Shown here piece by piece: positions 28,823 through 38,748 of a DNA stretch of 64,000 nucleotides. Below the pieces are notes generated by a model that was not told where the DNA came from, searched no databases, and was given only the letters and a program-made list of their open reading frames with translations. The position numbers and the translations under genes were made by a program. Positions within the stretch are counted from its first letter, which is position 1. Every line of letters begins with the position of its first letter. Origin of the DNA: Bifidobacterium sp. ESL0682 (GTDB lineage: Bacteria; Actinomycetota; Actinomycetes; Actinomycetales; Bifidobacteriaceae); NCBI RefSeq assembly GCF_029392815.1, contig NZ_CP113942.1, forward strand, positions 1,116,001-1,180,000, read 5' to 3'.

Positions 28823-29716
28823 TTAGGCACTGAACTGGTCACCGCTACCGGAGCTGCCTGAGCCATCGGAACCATACTGACCCATCATCTGCTGCATCAG
28901 GCTGTTCATATCGATACCTTTGGAAACCAGCCAAAGCTCGAAGAGCGTGGCAATCACACCCAGGACCATGCACACGGTGGCCACCCAGAAACCCTTCATA
29001 TGGTATTTCTTCGTCCGCCACATCGAAACGGCTCCGGTGATGACCGGCAGGAACGTGATGGGCAGGAACAAGAGGATAATCGAGACAATCGCCATCGGGT
29101 CCCAATGACCCTTGAGCGGGTTCTGAACCGGATCGTTCATATCGATACCGTTGCGGATGTCGGGCTGATAACCCGGTGCACCAGGGCCTCCCAGAACATT
29201 TTGACCGTTGTTGTATGGCTGGCCGTAAGGGTAATTCTGGTTATTGCCGTAACCATTGCCGGACATCTGACCATATCCGCCATATGGCATGTTGCCTTGA
29301 TTGTTTGGGTTGCCTTGGTTGCCCTGATATTGACCCATACCGTTGCCATGGTTACCGAACTGGGCGCCCTGCTGTTGACCATTGCCTTGAACGTTGGAAC
29401 CCTGGCGAGGCTGGTCGCCATTGCCGTTCTGCCGTGGCGGTTCAGGCTTGCCGTACACATATGGATTGTAATTGGATGAGAACTGGCTGGCCATTGCGCC
29501 GAACTCCGGAACTTTGACCTGCCCGTATTCCGGCTGCGCAACAGCCGGTTGGGATTGAGATTCGGCGACCGCGCCGGTATTGCCGTTGCCGGACGTGGCA
29601 TCAACGTCATTGCGCGGTGTTTGGCTCGAGTCTTGCCCGGCCGGCTGCGAATCATTGGACGGAAAAACGTTGCCGTTCGGTTCCGGGCTGTCAAACGGGT
29701 TTTGAGATTCGTTCAT
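28823..29716 (-). CDS. DUF4190-like membrane protein with Gln/Asn/Pro-rich N-terminus
   Basis: A 297-residue protein. Residues ~1-195 are low-complexity (Asn, Gln, Gly, Pro, Tyr), with runs such as QPRQGSNVQGNGQQQG and NPNNQGNMPYGGYG. A C-terminal pair of membrane segments follows, PMAIVSIILLFLPITFLPVI and FWVATVCMVLGVIATLFELW, flanking a short WRTKKYHMKG loop, as in DUF4190 proteins. A Ser/Gly tail ends it. The Met at 29716 is preceded by GGAAAG; an ATG at 29731 lacks an RBS. It probably sits in the cell membrane with a disordered cytoplasmic arm. The function is unknown. Confidence 0.78.
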   Translation of the reverse strand: MNESQNPFDSPEPNGNVFPSNDSQPAGQDSSQTPRNDVDATSGNGNTGAVAESQSQPAVAQPEYGQVKVPEFGAMASQFSSNYNPYVYGKPEPPRQNGNGDQPRQGSNVQGNGQQQGAQFGNHGNGMGQYQGNQGNPNNQGNMPYGGYGQMSGNGYGNNQNYPYGQPYNNGQNVLGGPGAPGYQPDIRNGIDMNDPVQNPLKGHWDPMAIVSIILLFLPITFLPVITGAVSMWRTKKYHMKGFWVATVCMVLGVIATLFELWLVSKGIDMNSLMQQMMGQYGSDGSGSSGSGDQFSA

Positions 29717-29748
29717 CGTGCCACTTTCCATATCAAAGACAATATATT

Positions 29749-29789
29749 ATTACGGAGTTTACGCTGCTTTAGCACGTAAACTCCGTAAT
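29749..29789 (-). terminator. Terminator after pheT
   Basis: A long dyad with arms ATTACGGAGTTTACG and CGTAAACTCCGTAAT, extended by an inner TGC/GCA pair, lies about 40 bases beyond the pheT stop and just before the DUF4190-like gene. On the minus strand it is followed by AATATATTG, so termination may be partial. Confidence 0.7.
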
Positions 29790-29830
29790 CCTACGACATT
29801 CTCAGATGTCTTTTTGGTTTTATTCAGCTT

Positions 29831-32434
29831 TCAGGCTCTCAGCTCGGCTCCGATGGCCTTTGCCCTATCGACAATAGCCTTGCGGATGGCTTCCGTGTCG
29901 TCGCTGGTAAGCGTCTTATCCGGAGAGCGGAACGTGACCGAGTAGGCCAAGGACTTCTGGTGCTCGCCCAGCTGATCGCCGGAGAACACGTCGAAGAGCT
30001 CGATGGACTCGAGGTTGTCGCCCGCAGCTTCTTCAATGACCTGCTGCAATTGCGCGGCAGTTACCGTATCCGAAACCGTGAAGGCCAGATCCTGCTTGAC
30101 CGGCGGGAAGGTCGAAATCGGCTTGGCCTGCACCGGCTTGCCGCTCAGCGTGGCGAAGAGGGCGGTCAAGTTGAGCTCGAACGCGGCAGAATGTTCGGGG
30201 AAGCCGAGCGCCGTGTTGACATGCGGATGCAGCTCGCCGACCATGCCGACGAACGTGTCGCCTGCCATGACCTTCGCTGCACGGCCCGGATGCCACTGCA
30301 TCGGCACATCCTGCGGTTCAGGCTGGACGATTTGAACCTTGGCGCCAAGGCGGCCGGTCACACGGTTCATCGCTTCGATGGCATCGCTGTAATCGACATC
30401 GCGGCTTTCACCGAGCCAACCGGTTTCGACGGCCTTGCCGGTGAAAATCGCAGCAACGTGCAACGGCTGCTCGGGAAGTCCGGCATCGAGCGCCTTCAGC
30501 TGTTCATCACTTGGGCGCTGACCACCGGGCAACGCCGGAATGGCTGGAGCATTCGGATCCCAAAGGTAGACGTGGCCAATCTCATACAGCGCGATGTTCT
30601 CAAGGCCGCGGCGCAGGTTGCGCTGAACGGTCTGCGCGAGCGTCGGCAGGACTTCACGACGCAGGTACGGGCGGTCACCAGCCAGCGGGTTGGCGACTTC
30701 GACGCTTACCGGCTTGATTTCGTCAGCATCGTAACCGAACGCCTTGAAATCGGCATCGCCGACGAACGGGTAGCTCAACGTCTCCACCAAGCCGTATTCA
30801 GCCAGTTCATTGGCCACATCGCGCTGACGCTGCTGGTCGGGAGTCAACCCGACTTCGCCTTCAACAGGGGCAGGAGGCATGGTGACCGGAATCTCGTCAT
30901 AACCTACCAGGCGAGCAATCTCCTCGACCAAGTCGCAGGGCATGGTGATGTCCGGACGCCAGGTCGGAGGCACCACGGAAATATGGCCTGCTTCCTTGCC
31001 GTCGCTGACCTTGCAGCCAATGTCCTCGAGAATCTCGCGGATACGCTTATCCGTTGTGTCGAGCCCGGTGAGACGCTTGGTCTCGGTGAACTTGAAGTCG
31101 ATGGATTCGCGCGGTTGCGTGTTGTTGACATCAATCGGAGTGTCGGAAGGTTCGCCGTGACCGTACTTGGCCATCAGATCGGCGGCCATCTGTGCGGCTG
31201 CAGGCTGAAGCTCATAATCCACGCCACGCTCGTAGCGCTTAGATGCCTCGGACGGGGTCTTGTGACGACGCGCGGAGCGGGCGATGGTCACCTGATCGAA
31301 GTGTGCGGATTCCAAGAGAATGTTCTTGGTTTCAGCGGTGACTTCGCCGTAGAGTCCGCCCATAACGCCGGCCAAGCCGAGAATCCTCGAACCGCGCTTG
31401 CCATCGGGCGAATCCGTGATGAGCAAATCTTCGACACTTAGATCGTGCTTCTTGCCGTCGAGCGTGGTCAGGGTCTCACCCTGGTTGGCGCGACGAACGA
31501 CGATCGGACCGCTAATCTTATCGAGATCATAGGCGTGCATCGGCTGGCCCAAGTCCATCATCACGTAATTGGTGACATCCACAGCCAGCGAGATCGAACG
31601 CATGCCGGCACGAATCAGGCGGCGACGCATCCAGCTCGGCGTCTCAGCCGACGGATCGAAGTTGCGTACAGTACGTGCATAGTAGCGATCGCAGCCGGGC
31701 ACACCGTGAATCGGGTTATTGTCTTCGATTTCGACTTCGATATCGCCCTTGCCGTTTTCGGCAACATTCGGGGTCTTGGCATTCAGCGCATCGACCGGAT
31801 CGCTGTAGGCTGCACCGGTGGAATGGTGGTACTCACGCGCCACACCACGATACGAAAGCGTATAGCCACGGTCTGGAGTGATGTTGATCTCCAGCACCGG
31901 CTGATCGAGATGCAGCAGATGCATCGCGTCGTCACCGGGCTTCAATGCATCGGCTTCTTCCTTGCTGAATCCATAATGGTTCAGCAGAATGATGCCGTTG
32001 TGGTCGCTGCCCAAGCCAAGCTCGCGCTCCGAAGCGCACATGCCGTCGGAGATGTGGCCATAGGTCTTGCGCGGCTCGATCTTGAAATCGCCGGGCAATA
32101 CCGCTCCAGGAAGGGTGACGACGACCTTTTCGCCAGCAGCCATGTTCGGCGCACCGCAAATGATGCCGCGCGGCACCTTATTGCCGTTCTCGTCGGTGTC
32201 GTTGTACTCGTCGCCAACGTCGATGTGGCACCAGTTGATAATCTTGCCGTTCTTCTGCGGTTCGGGCGTGCAATCGACCACATAGCCGACCACAATCGGG
32301 CCAGTGACCTGAGAGGAGTGAATCTCCTCTTCCTCAAGGCCGACATGAACCAAATCCTTGGCAAGCTGCTCATACGTGAGACCAGCCGGAACCTCGACGT
32401 GCTCCTTGAGCCAGTCAATATCTACCATTGGCAT
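29831..32434 (-). CDS. pheT: Phenylalanyl-tRNA synthetase beta subunit
   Basis: Large subunit of the PheS2T2 heterotetramer. The 867-residue protein has an N-terminal tRNA-binding (EMAP-like) domain with VVGYVVDCTPEPQKNGK and ICGAPNMAAGEKVVV, B3/B4 editing region (HAYDLDKISGPIVVRRA), the B5 domain, and a C-terminal anticodon-binding FDX-ACB domain (STFPPVKQDLAFTVSD). It follows pheS by seven bases, and GGGGGAG near the pheS stop serves as its RBS. It is intact, with a terminator downstream. Confidence 0.97.
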   Translation of the reverse strand: MPMVDIDWLKEHVEVPAGLTYEQLAKDLVHVGLEEEEIHSSQVTGPIVVGYVVDCTPEPQKNGKIINWCHIDVGDEYNDTDENGNKVPRGIICGAPNMAAGEKVVVTLPGAVLPGDFKIEPRKTYGHISDGMCASERELGLGSDHNGIILLNHYGFSKEEADALKPGDDAMHLLHLDQPVLEINITPDRGYTLSYRGVAREYHHSTGAAYSDPVDALNAKTPNVAENGKGDIEVEIEDNNPIHGVPGCDRYYARTVRNFDPSAETPSWMRRRLIRAGMRSISLAVDVTNYVMMDLGQPMHAYDLDKISGPIVVRRANQGETLTTLDGKKHDLSVEDLLITDSPDGKRGSRILGLAGVMGGLYGEVTAETKNILLESAHFDQVTIARSARRHKTPSEASKRYERGVDYELQPAAAQMAADLMAKYGHGEPSDTPIDVNNTQPRESIDFKFTETKRLTGLDTTDKRIREILEDIGCKVSDGKEAGHISVVPPTWRPDITMPCDLVEEIARLVGYDEIPVTMPPAPVEGEVGLTPDQQRQRDVANELAEYGLVETLSYPFVGDADFKAFGYDADEIKPVSVEVANPLAGDRPYLRREVLPTLAQTVQRNLRRGLENIALYEIGHVYLWDPNAPAIPALPGGQRPSDEQLKALDAGLPEQPLHVAAIFTGKAVETGWLGESRDVDYSDAIEAMNRVTGRLGAKVQIVQPEPQDVPMQWHPGRAAKVMAGDTFVGMVGELHPHVNTALGFPEHSAAFELNLTALFATLSGKPVQAKPISTFPPVKQDLAFTVSDTVTAAQLQQVIEEAAGDNLESIELFDVFSGDQLGEHQKSLAYSVTFRSPDKTLTSDDTEAIRKAIVDRAKAIGAELRA

Positions 32435-32441
32435 TGTTGGT

Positions 32442-33509
32442 TCACTCCCCCATCACAAACTGTTTGCTGAAACGCACGTCGCCTTCAACGAGGTCGTGCA
32501 TATCGTTGATATCGTGGCGCAGCAGCAATGTACGCTCCATGCCCACGCCGAACGCGAAGCCGGTGTAGACGTCCGGATCGAGGCCAGCGCTACGCAGCAC
32601 GTTCGGATTGACCATGCCGCAGCCGCCCCATTCAATCCAACCAGGGCCGCCCTTCTTATCGGGGAACCAAAGGTCGAGCTCAGCGCTGGGCTCGGTGAAC
32701 GGGAAGTAGCTCGGACGCAGGCGGCTCTTGGCCTCCGGACCGAACATCGCAACGGCCAGTTTGTCGAGCACACCCTTGAGATCACCCATTGTCAGGCCCT
32801 TATCGACAGCCAGCGCCTCGCACTGATGGAAGACAGGAGTATGCGTCGCATCGAGCTCATCAGTACGGAACACGCGGCCAGGTGAAGCGATATACAGCGG
32901 CACACCACGAGTCAGCAGCGCACGCACCTGATCAGAGGAGGTCTGCGTGCGCAGAACCATGTTAGAACCGACGAATCCGGCGGCGTCCTTGGCCTGATTG
33001 CCCTTGACGTAGAAGGTGTCCTGCATCTGGCGGGCAGGATGGTCCGGGCCGAAGTTCAGCGCGTCGAAGTCATACCATTCGGTCTCCACTTCAGGACCCG
33101 CGGAAATCTGCCAGCCCATGGAGATGAAGAGATCCTCGACATCCTCCATCAGCTTCGGCAGCGGGTGACGGGCACCCAGCGGCTTGCGATTGACCGGCAG
33201 GGTCATGTCGACCGTCTCGGAAGCCAGTTGCATGGTCTCTTCTTCAGCCTTGACCTGTGCTTCCTTCAAACCGAACGCTCGTCCGAAATCAGCGCGCAGC
33301 TTGCCCATGAGCTGGCCGGCACCCTTCTTCTCGTCCTTCGGCAAGCCTCCGATGGCGCGGCTGGCCTGCGTCATCGCCGAATCGGCCCCGGCATACTCCG
33401 TCTTGATGGCTTTGAGCTCCTCCATAGTGGAGGCACTCTTGATTTTCGAGATGCCCTCGGCGACCGCATCGGTCACCGCTCCCGCATCGAATGACGCACT
33501 CTGTGCCAC
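32442..33509 (-). CDS. pheS: Phenylalanyl-tRNA synthetase alpha subunit
   Basis: Catalytic subunit charging tRNA-Phe. It is 355 residues from the GTG at 33509, which follows GGAAAGG by six bases; the frame is open further upstream without a good start. The N-terminal coiled-coil is followed by the class II motifs: LGARHPLPKLMEDVEDLF, GPEVETEWYDFDALN, motif 2 FRTDELDATHTPVFHQCE and motif 3 AFGVGMERTLLLRH. It forms an operon with pheT. Confidence 0.96.
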   Translation of the reverse strand: MAQSASFDAGAVTDAVAEGISKIKSASTMEELKAIKTEYAGADSAMTQASRAIGGLPKDEKKGAGQLMGKLRADFGRAFGLKEAQVKAEEETMQLASETVDMTLPVNRKPLGARHPLPKLMEDVEDLFISMGWQISAGPEVETEWYDFDALNFGPDHPARQMQDTFYVKGNQAKDAAGFVGSNMVLRTQTSSDQVRALLTRGVPLYIASPGRVFRTDELDATHTPVFHQCEALAVDKGLTMGDLKGVLDKLAVAMFGPEAKSRLRPSYFPFTEPSAELDLWFPDKKGGPGWIEWGGCGMVNPNVLRSAGLDPDVYTGFAFGVGMERTLLLRHDINDMHDLVEGDVRFSKQFVMGE

Positions 33510-33682
33510 GAGTACCCTTTCCTTCAGTTTTTCTAAACCTTGAAACGTCTGCGATTCCAAGCGCAAAAGTCATGAATCCCAAGCATTTACAGCCTTTTCA
33601 TTGTTTCAATATGACTCGACATAGTGCCGTGCCGGTTGACGTCCGTTTTCAGCGTTTCAAAACCGTCATATCAGGCCAAGTT

Positions 33683-34714
33683 CTACCGGCGTGACGCAGC
33701 ATCACGAGCCATAGCAAGCGTAAACAGCATCACCGAAGTACTGGTGGCAAGATTCAATGATTCAGCCTTGCCATAAAGCGGAATCGAGACGATGCGCTGC
33801 ACACGCTCCAGGATGTCGGCAGGCAGACCACGAGCTTCGTTGCCGAACAGAATCACACGGGAAGCGTTCTCTCGTCCACCATCATCTTCCAGCGTTCGCG
33901 GATTCTCAACCACATCGATCAATGATTCCGGCTTGATTTTTTCGGTGCCGTATACGTCGGCCGCCATGACTTCACGTTCTTGCGTTTGTGCCCACGCAAA
34001 GAATTCCTCGGTGCTCATCGTGACCACCGGCAGGTGGAATAACGAGCCTGCCGTGGAACGAATGACCTTCGGATTGAACCGGTCGACGCAATCGTCGACG
34101 AAAATCACGGCCCGGCATCCGGCGGCGTCGGCCGAACGGATCACCGTTCCCGCGTTGCCCGGGTCACGAATCTGCCAGAACGCAGCAACAGTATCGTTTA
34201 ACGCATCAGAATCCGACGGACTTCCAGCAGATTGCATGAATTCGTGTGCCGCATCACCACTCGGTCCGGCGTCGTTGAAGACATCCGTTCCACGAGTGGC
34301 AACATTATGAACAACTTTCGTATCGTCCGTATTGTCAGCCGCACCATGTTCAAATTCTCGAGCCATCCGATCTTGCGCGATTTCCAAATCGCCGACGGCG
34401 ACGATGCCCTGCGCATCCGTGCTCATACGATGCATGACGTCACCAGTCACCTGATGGATATACAGCCCCTGCCCATCAGCCTCGCGTGCGATATCCTCGA
34501 CCACCGGTGAAAGCAGATCGGATTGGTGTTCGTCCAATTGCACATAGCAATCCGTGACCACCTCAGGCATCCAACGCACGACTTCACGCACGGATTGCGG
34601 TCCTTCGATGAGAAACTTTCCGGCTTTCTTGCGGGCCTTGTTCTTCTCGAGCTCCGCCACGCGGCGCACGCGCTCGGACTTGGGATTGTCGATGATGTGC
34701 TGATTGAAAGGCAT
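33683..34714 (-). CDS. TrmH/SpoU-family RNA 2'-O-methyltransferase with an insertion
   Basis: SPOUT-class ribose methyltransferase acting on rRNA or tRNA. The N-terminal substrate-binding domain has ELEKNKARKKAGKFLIEGPQ. The C-terminal knot has RDPGNAGTVIRSADAAG, ILFGNEARGLPADILE and IPLYGKAESLNLATS (the three SPOUT motifs). The 343 residues exceed the usual ~260-290. The excess is a Asp/Asn/Ser-rich linker at about residues 112-175 between the two domains. The target nucleotide is not predictable. It is upstream of pheS on the same strand, separated by 173 bases. Confidence 0.9.
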   Translation of the reverse strand: MPFNQHIIDNPKSERVRRVAELEKNKARKKAGKFLIEGPQSVREVVRWMPEVVTDCYVQLDEHQSDLLSPVVEDIAREADGQGLYIHQVTGDVMHRMSTDAQGIVAVGDLEIAQDRMAREFEHGAADNTDDTKVVHNVATRGTDVFNDAGPSGDAAHEFMQSAGSPSDSDALNDTVAAFWQIRDPGNAGTVIRSADAAGCRAVIFVDDCVDRFNPKVIRSTAGSLFHLPVVTMSTEEFFAWAQTQEREVMAADVYGTEKIKPESLIDVVENPRTLEDDGGRENASRVILFGNEARGLPADILERVQRIVSIPLYGKAESLNLATSTSVMLFTLAMARDAASRR

Positions 34715-34865
34715 GGTTACACTTTACGCGAAGTTATTGCCATCGCGACTCGGACAGAGCGTCTTCAGATGGTCATACCCGGCAAATCGCTGCGAATTGA
34801 TACCGCGAACATCAATCAATGATCAGGCAATAATGAAGTGTCTCAGCCAAATCAGCCAGCTATCC

Positions 34866-37656
34866 TCACCCGCCGAAGAAGACGAAAGTGCCGGCGATGG
34901 CGGCGGCGATCAACGAGACGGTGGGAACGATGGCGCAGACAATGACGAAAGCCCAATCGCGGGTATGGACGTGGCTCACACGAGCGTGGGTGCGCGGAAT
35001 GTCGCCGCCGAAACCTCGAGCCTCCATCGCGGTGGCCAAAGTAGTGGAACGGCGGATGGAAAGCACCAGCAGCGCGAACGTCTGCGGGAAGAACGCCTTG
35101 ACCTTGTTCTCATCTCCCAGACCGCGCGAACGGCGGGAGGCGGTGAGCGCGGCCCAATCGTCTCGAAGCACCGAGAAGAGGCGCATGCCGGCAAGTCCAC
35201 CGTAGACGAAACGGTCAGGCAGATGAAGAATCTGGCTGAACGAGTCGGCCAGGTCCGTGGTCTCCACGCCCAACACGGCGATGATGGCCGGTATGCCGAT
35301 AGCCAGAATGCGGATGCCGGTGGCGAGCGCCAGCACCGCAGAACGGTCGGTGACGGTAATCATCGCCCAATGCCACCAGACCCGCCCCCCTCCTTGCCAT
35401 AAAGCAGAACGGCGAGCGCCGATCCGGGAGCGCCGACGAACACCGGCCACGTCGATTTGACCACGCGCCATGGCGAAAGATGGATGCAAGCGAGCAGAAT
35501 AAATTCGATCAGCAATGCGACGCTAGCCGAAACCCAATCAAGGCTCAGAATCAACGGCAACGCGGCGATGAAGCCCCCAACAAGCGGAACGTCGGGTTCA
35601 GTGAAGCGAGGAACGGTGAACGGCTGGACTGCCGTTCCTGTTCGTCGCGCTCGTTGACCGGGCTGACGGTGATTGTTGCATCACTGACTGCAACGTTAGC
35701 ATTCGAGACAACGTCTCCACCAATAGATTGAATGGCTCTCGGCATTTGCAATTGCAAGTCGCCGGAACTTGTGTTTCCGTCAGAATTTGAAGGATTTAAT
35801 AGTCCTTCATTTCCCATGCGATTCCCGGATGCCTGTAAATGGTTTCGCTTACATCCATCATCAACACCTTCGATATCGCTTTTAACTATCTGAGATGCTT
35901 TCGACACATGCATCGAAGGGACTCCCTCGGCATCGCCTTGCGCCTGCAGCTCGATGACGCGAGCGCCTAATGCAGTTACTAGGTCGCGGTCATGGGTGAC
36001 CACGATGACGCTGACACCGTCGCCGCGCAGAGAGTGGATCAGTGAGACGATCTGCATCCATGTGCGTCGGTCCTGCCCGAAGGTCGGCTCGTCAAGGATG
36101 ATGACGCGCGGCGCTGCGGCGAGCGAGGCCGCGACGGTCAAACGTCGTTTTTCGCCGCCGGAAAGCGTGTAGGGGTTGACCGATGCATATTGCGAAAGCC
36201 TGAATCGGCGGAGCAACGCCATGGCTTTCTCCTTGGCCTCGTCCTCCGGTGTGCCGGTGCGCAGAAGCCCGAGCATGACCTCTTCAAGCACGCTGCCCCG
36301 CGCGAACTGATGCTCGGGGTTCTGGAAGACGTAGGAGATTCGTGCCGCCAGTTCCGTCGATTTCCAATCCATCGGAATATCGCCGGTGGCACCTTTCGCC
36401 AGCTGAGGTGAGGCTTCGACATTGCCCGCCACAGGCTCCAGCAGTCCGGCCAGCGTCAGCGAAAGCGTTGACTTGCCGACTCCGTTGCGCCCTACCAACG
36501 CGGTAATCTGCTCGGCGGCGAACGAGACATTGATGTGTTCGGCTATGGCCTTGCCATTACGTCCGATAGACAGGTCTTTGGCGGAAAGCAACGCCTTGCC
36601 ATCGCCAAGCGCAGGGTCGCTGTCGGGCTCGTCGTCAGTATGGATGCGCCGAATCTCATCTTCTTCACGACGGTATTTATCCGGCATCCAGATGCCAAGC
36701 GCCGCAAAATCGAGATTACGGTTCTCGAATACCTCGTCGGGCGTGCCGTCCGCCACCACGATGGTCCTGCGGAAACCGCTGTGGTCAATCTCGGCGTCGT
36801 CACCAACCTGCGTGACGCGGGCCTTGACCTGATCATCGGATTCGAGGCCTAGAACGATGACCCTATCAATAAGATCGATCCACGGTCCGGCCCGATGCTC
36901 GACCAACAACATGGTCGCCTCGGTATCTCGTAAGACATCAGCAACAGCTCCGACGACCTGCTCGACACCCTCCGGGTCGAGATTCGCCGTCGGCTCATCC
37001 AGAAGCAACGCCCCCGGCTGCATGGCCAGTGCCCCGGCCAAAGCCAGACGCTGCATCTGTCCGCCGCTTAAATGCATAGTGGAACGATGCAATTGCAAGC
37101 CTTCAAGCCCCACTGCGGCAAGGCTTTGCCTGACCCGCTGCCAAATTTCTGGACGTGGCACGCCCATGTTTTCCGGGCCGAAAGCGACGTTGTCGCCCAA
37201 GCGCTCGAAAATCGTCTGCGCGTCAGGGTCTTGTAAAACGAGTCCAATCCGACCGTGGGCACAGGTGGCCGGGACGTCGCCATCGATGAAGATGCCGCCT
37301 TCGGTCACTCCGCCTTCCGAATCCTCGACGGCAACAACCTGGCCCGTCTCGTCTTGCCCGTCCTCGTTCGTAGCTTCGACCACATCCCCGCCCAACAGGC
37401 CGGAAGCACCTTCGAGTATCGTCGACTTGCCGATGCCCGAGGCCCCAAGCAGAAGCACGCGCTCGCCAGGCCGGATGTCAAGGTTGAGGCCTCGCACGGC
37501 GAAATGCTGGCGTGAGGCGTGACGATAGCCCCAATTCTCGAAACGGATTGAAGCCGGCGAGACCTTGGACGAGACCTCGCTACCAGCAGGTTCTACATCC
37601 TGCGAAACCGTCGAGGCGACAGTCGCGTCGACATATGGAGCAGACTGCACGGCCAT
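34866..37656 (-). pseudogene. Fused ECF transporter A-A-T protein for thiamine/HMP, two frameshifts
   Basis: Energising module of an ECF vitamin transporter: two ABC ATPases and the T (CbiQ-like) membrane protein in one chain. ATPase 1 has ASGIGKSTIL, LSGGQMQRLAL and ALLLDEPTANLD. ATPase 2 has GRNGVGKSTLS, LSGGEKRRLTV and VIILDEPTFG. The T part has ARG in TAMEARGFGGD. The T region is broken twice, at 35574-35578 (GGGGG, expect six) and 35385-35390 (GGGGGG, expect seven). Restoring both gives 931 codons including the stop. It follows the YkoE-like S gene and a TPP riboswitch, so thiamine-precursor uptake is likely. The start at 37656 has a weak RBS. Confidence 0.82.
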
Positions 37657-37738
37657 ACCATCTTTTCGGCTATCGGACCTTCGATTGCTCGTCTTGCATA
37701 CGTTCCCCCATTGATGCCTGAATTCTGACGAATACCGC

Positions 37739-38371
37739 TCACTTGGATGAAGTACGGACCTGACGGCCCGAAGCGAACTTGTCAATCGCGCCGGTCTTGG
37801 CGATAGCGATGTAGAGATACCACATCAGTACACCCGCCACCAAGGCTCCGGAAATCACCGTGGCGACGAGGTTCCAGATGCCGTAGACACCGGTGATCTG
37901 GAATCCCTGCAGATTCGTGAAGAAGGTATAAGCCCAGCAGCTGATGGCGGAAAGCGTGCCGGAAAGCATGACCGTAACAAGGTTCCAAACCTTGTACATC
38001 ACCACGATAAAGACGATTTCGGCGAAGAACCCTTGCACCAGCGCAATGAGGAACGTCTGCATGCCGCCCCAGGTGTTGCCCCAAAGCGCTTCGAGCACTC
38101 CCGCGACCACTTCCGCGTATATCGCGGCACCCGGCTTGCGCACGATCACCGCGGCGAGAGGGCCGGCGAAGAGCCAGAAGAAGCCGTTCATCAGACCTCC
38201 GAGTCCGGGAACGAGCGCGTCGAGGGGCGAGGCGACAGGGCCATAAAGCAGGGCTGCAGCCCAATAGATCAACGCGCTGGCAACGCCGATGACCGAGGCG
38301 ACGGCAATGTCGACGACGCGCCATTTGAGGTTGGGTTTTGAAACGATAGTCGTTTGATTCGATGATGACAT
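37739..38371 (-). CDS. YkoE-like ECF S component (thiamine precursor/HMP binding)
   Basis: Substrate-capture protein of an ECF transporter. The 210-residue protein has about six membrane segments; the first region SALIYWAAALLYGPVASPLD matches the YkoE family, and APGAAIYAEVVAGVLEALWG-like sequence (GAAIYAEVVAGVLEALWGN) is characteristic. YkoE is the S component of the B. subtilis YkoEDC hydroxymethylpyrimidine/thiamine-related transporter. A TPP riboswitch lies directly upstream, supporting this role. GGAAAGG precedes the Met at 38371, nine bases away. It is upstream of the fused A-A-T gene. Confidence 0.85.
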   Translation of the reverse strand: MSSSNQTTIVSKPNLKWRVVDIAVASVIGVASALIYWAAALLYGPVASPLDALVPGLGGLMNGFFWLFAGPLAAVIVRKPGAAIYAEVVAGVLEALWGNTWGGMQTFLIALVQGFFAEIVFIVVMYKVWNLVTVMLSGTLSAISCWAYTFFTNLQGFQITGVYGIWNLVATVISGALVAGVLMWYLYIAIAKTGAIDKFASGRQVRTSSK

Positions 38372-38376
38372 GATTT

Positions 38377-38423
38377 GTGCCTTTCCGTTGTGCACACCGC
38401 CTATCGGCGTGCATACAAGGCAC
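38377..38423 (-). promoter_or_regulatory. RBS-sequestering helix of the TPP leader
   Basis: On the minus strand GTGCCTT (38423-38417) is exactly complementary to AAGGCAC (38383-38377), which contains the ykoE-like ribosome binding site. A strong hairpin (GCACGCC/GGCGGTGTGC) lies between them. This would hide the RBS when TPP is bound, indicating translational control. Confidence 0.55.
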
Positions 38424-38431
38424 GGGAAAAG

Positions 38432-38526
38432 AGACGTCCGTGCGCCGGCATTGTCCGGACTCACGTTCATTCGGTCGAGGAAATCCTCATCTCAGCCAGC
38501 CCCGAAAGGCCAGCCCCCGTGTCAAT
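38432..38526 (-). ncRNA. TPP riboswitch (THI element)
   Basis: The minus-strand leader contains the conserved blocks of the THI element in order: ACACGGGGGCT, GGCTGAGATGAGGA, ACCGAATGAACGTGAGTCC and GGACAATGCCGGCGCACGG. The spacing of the CUGAGA and the ACC-UGA helices is as expected. It lies 61 bases before the S component start. It controls thiamine or HMP uptake, turning it down when thiamine pyrophosphate is abundant. Confidence 0.88.
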
Positions 38527-38630
38527 TCGCCATCCTAGAGCAATCCCCTGTCAAACTGTTGCCGATGGGTCGTGTGGGATTAGAACATCTGCGAATAGCT
38601 ACCGCATAATTGAGGTACCTGAATGATTAG

Positions 38631-38717
38631 TGGAGGCGTGGAATATGCGATGTTCGGGCGTAAGACACGGCCGAGCGGCCAAGGAGCGTCCCGAACATCG
38701 CATATTCCACGCCTCCA
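38631..38717. repeat. Palindromic repeat, copy 3 of 3
   Basis: Arms TGGAGGCGTGGAATATGCGA and TCGCATATTCCACGCCTCCA (stem of ~29 bp) surround a core GCGTAAGACACGGCCGAGCG. The core is nearly identical to the reverse complement of copy 1 over 32 of 33 bases, including GGCCGAGCGGCC. It lies 32 bases after the M20 peptidase stop and before the TPP riboswitch. The central bases GGAATA/TATTCC differ from the GGGATA/TATCCC of the others but remain paired. Confidence 0.85.
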
Positions 38718-38748
38718 CGACTAACCGTTGAAATAAGCGGACTACCTG

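Noticed and set aside
29960..31441. A 493-codon plus-strand frame inside pheT
   Set aside because: It is a shadow of the GC-rich pheT codons; no motif or RBS.
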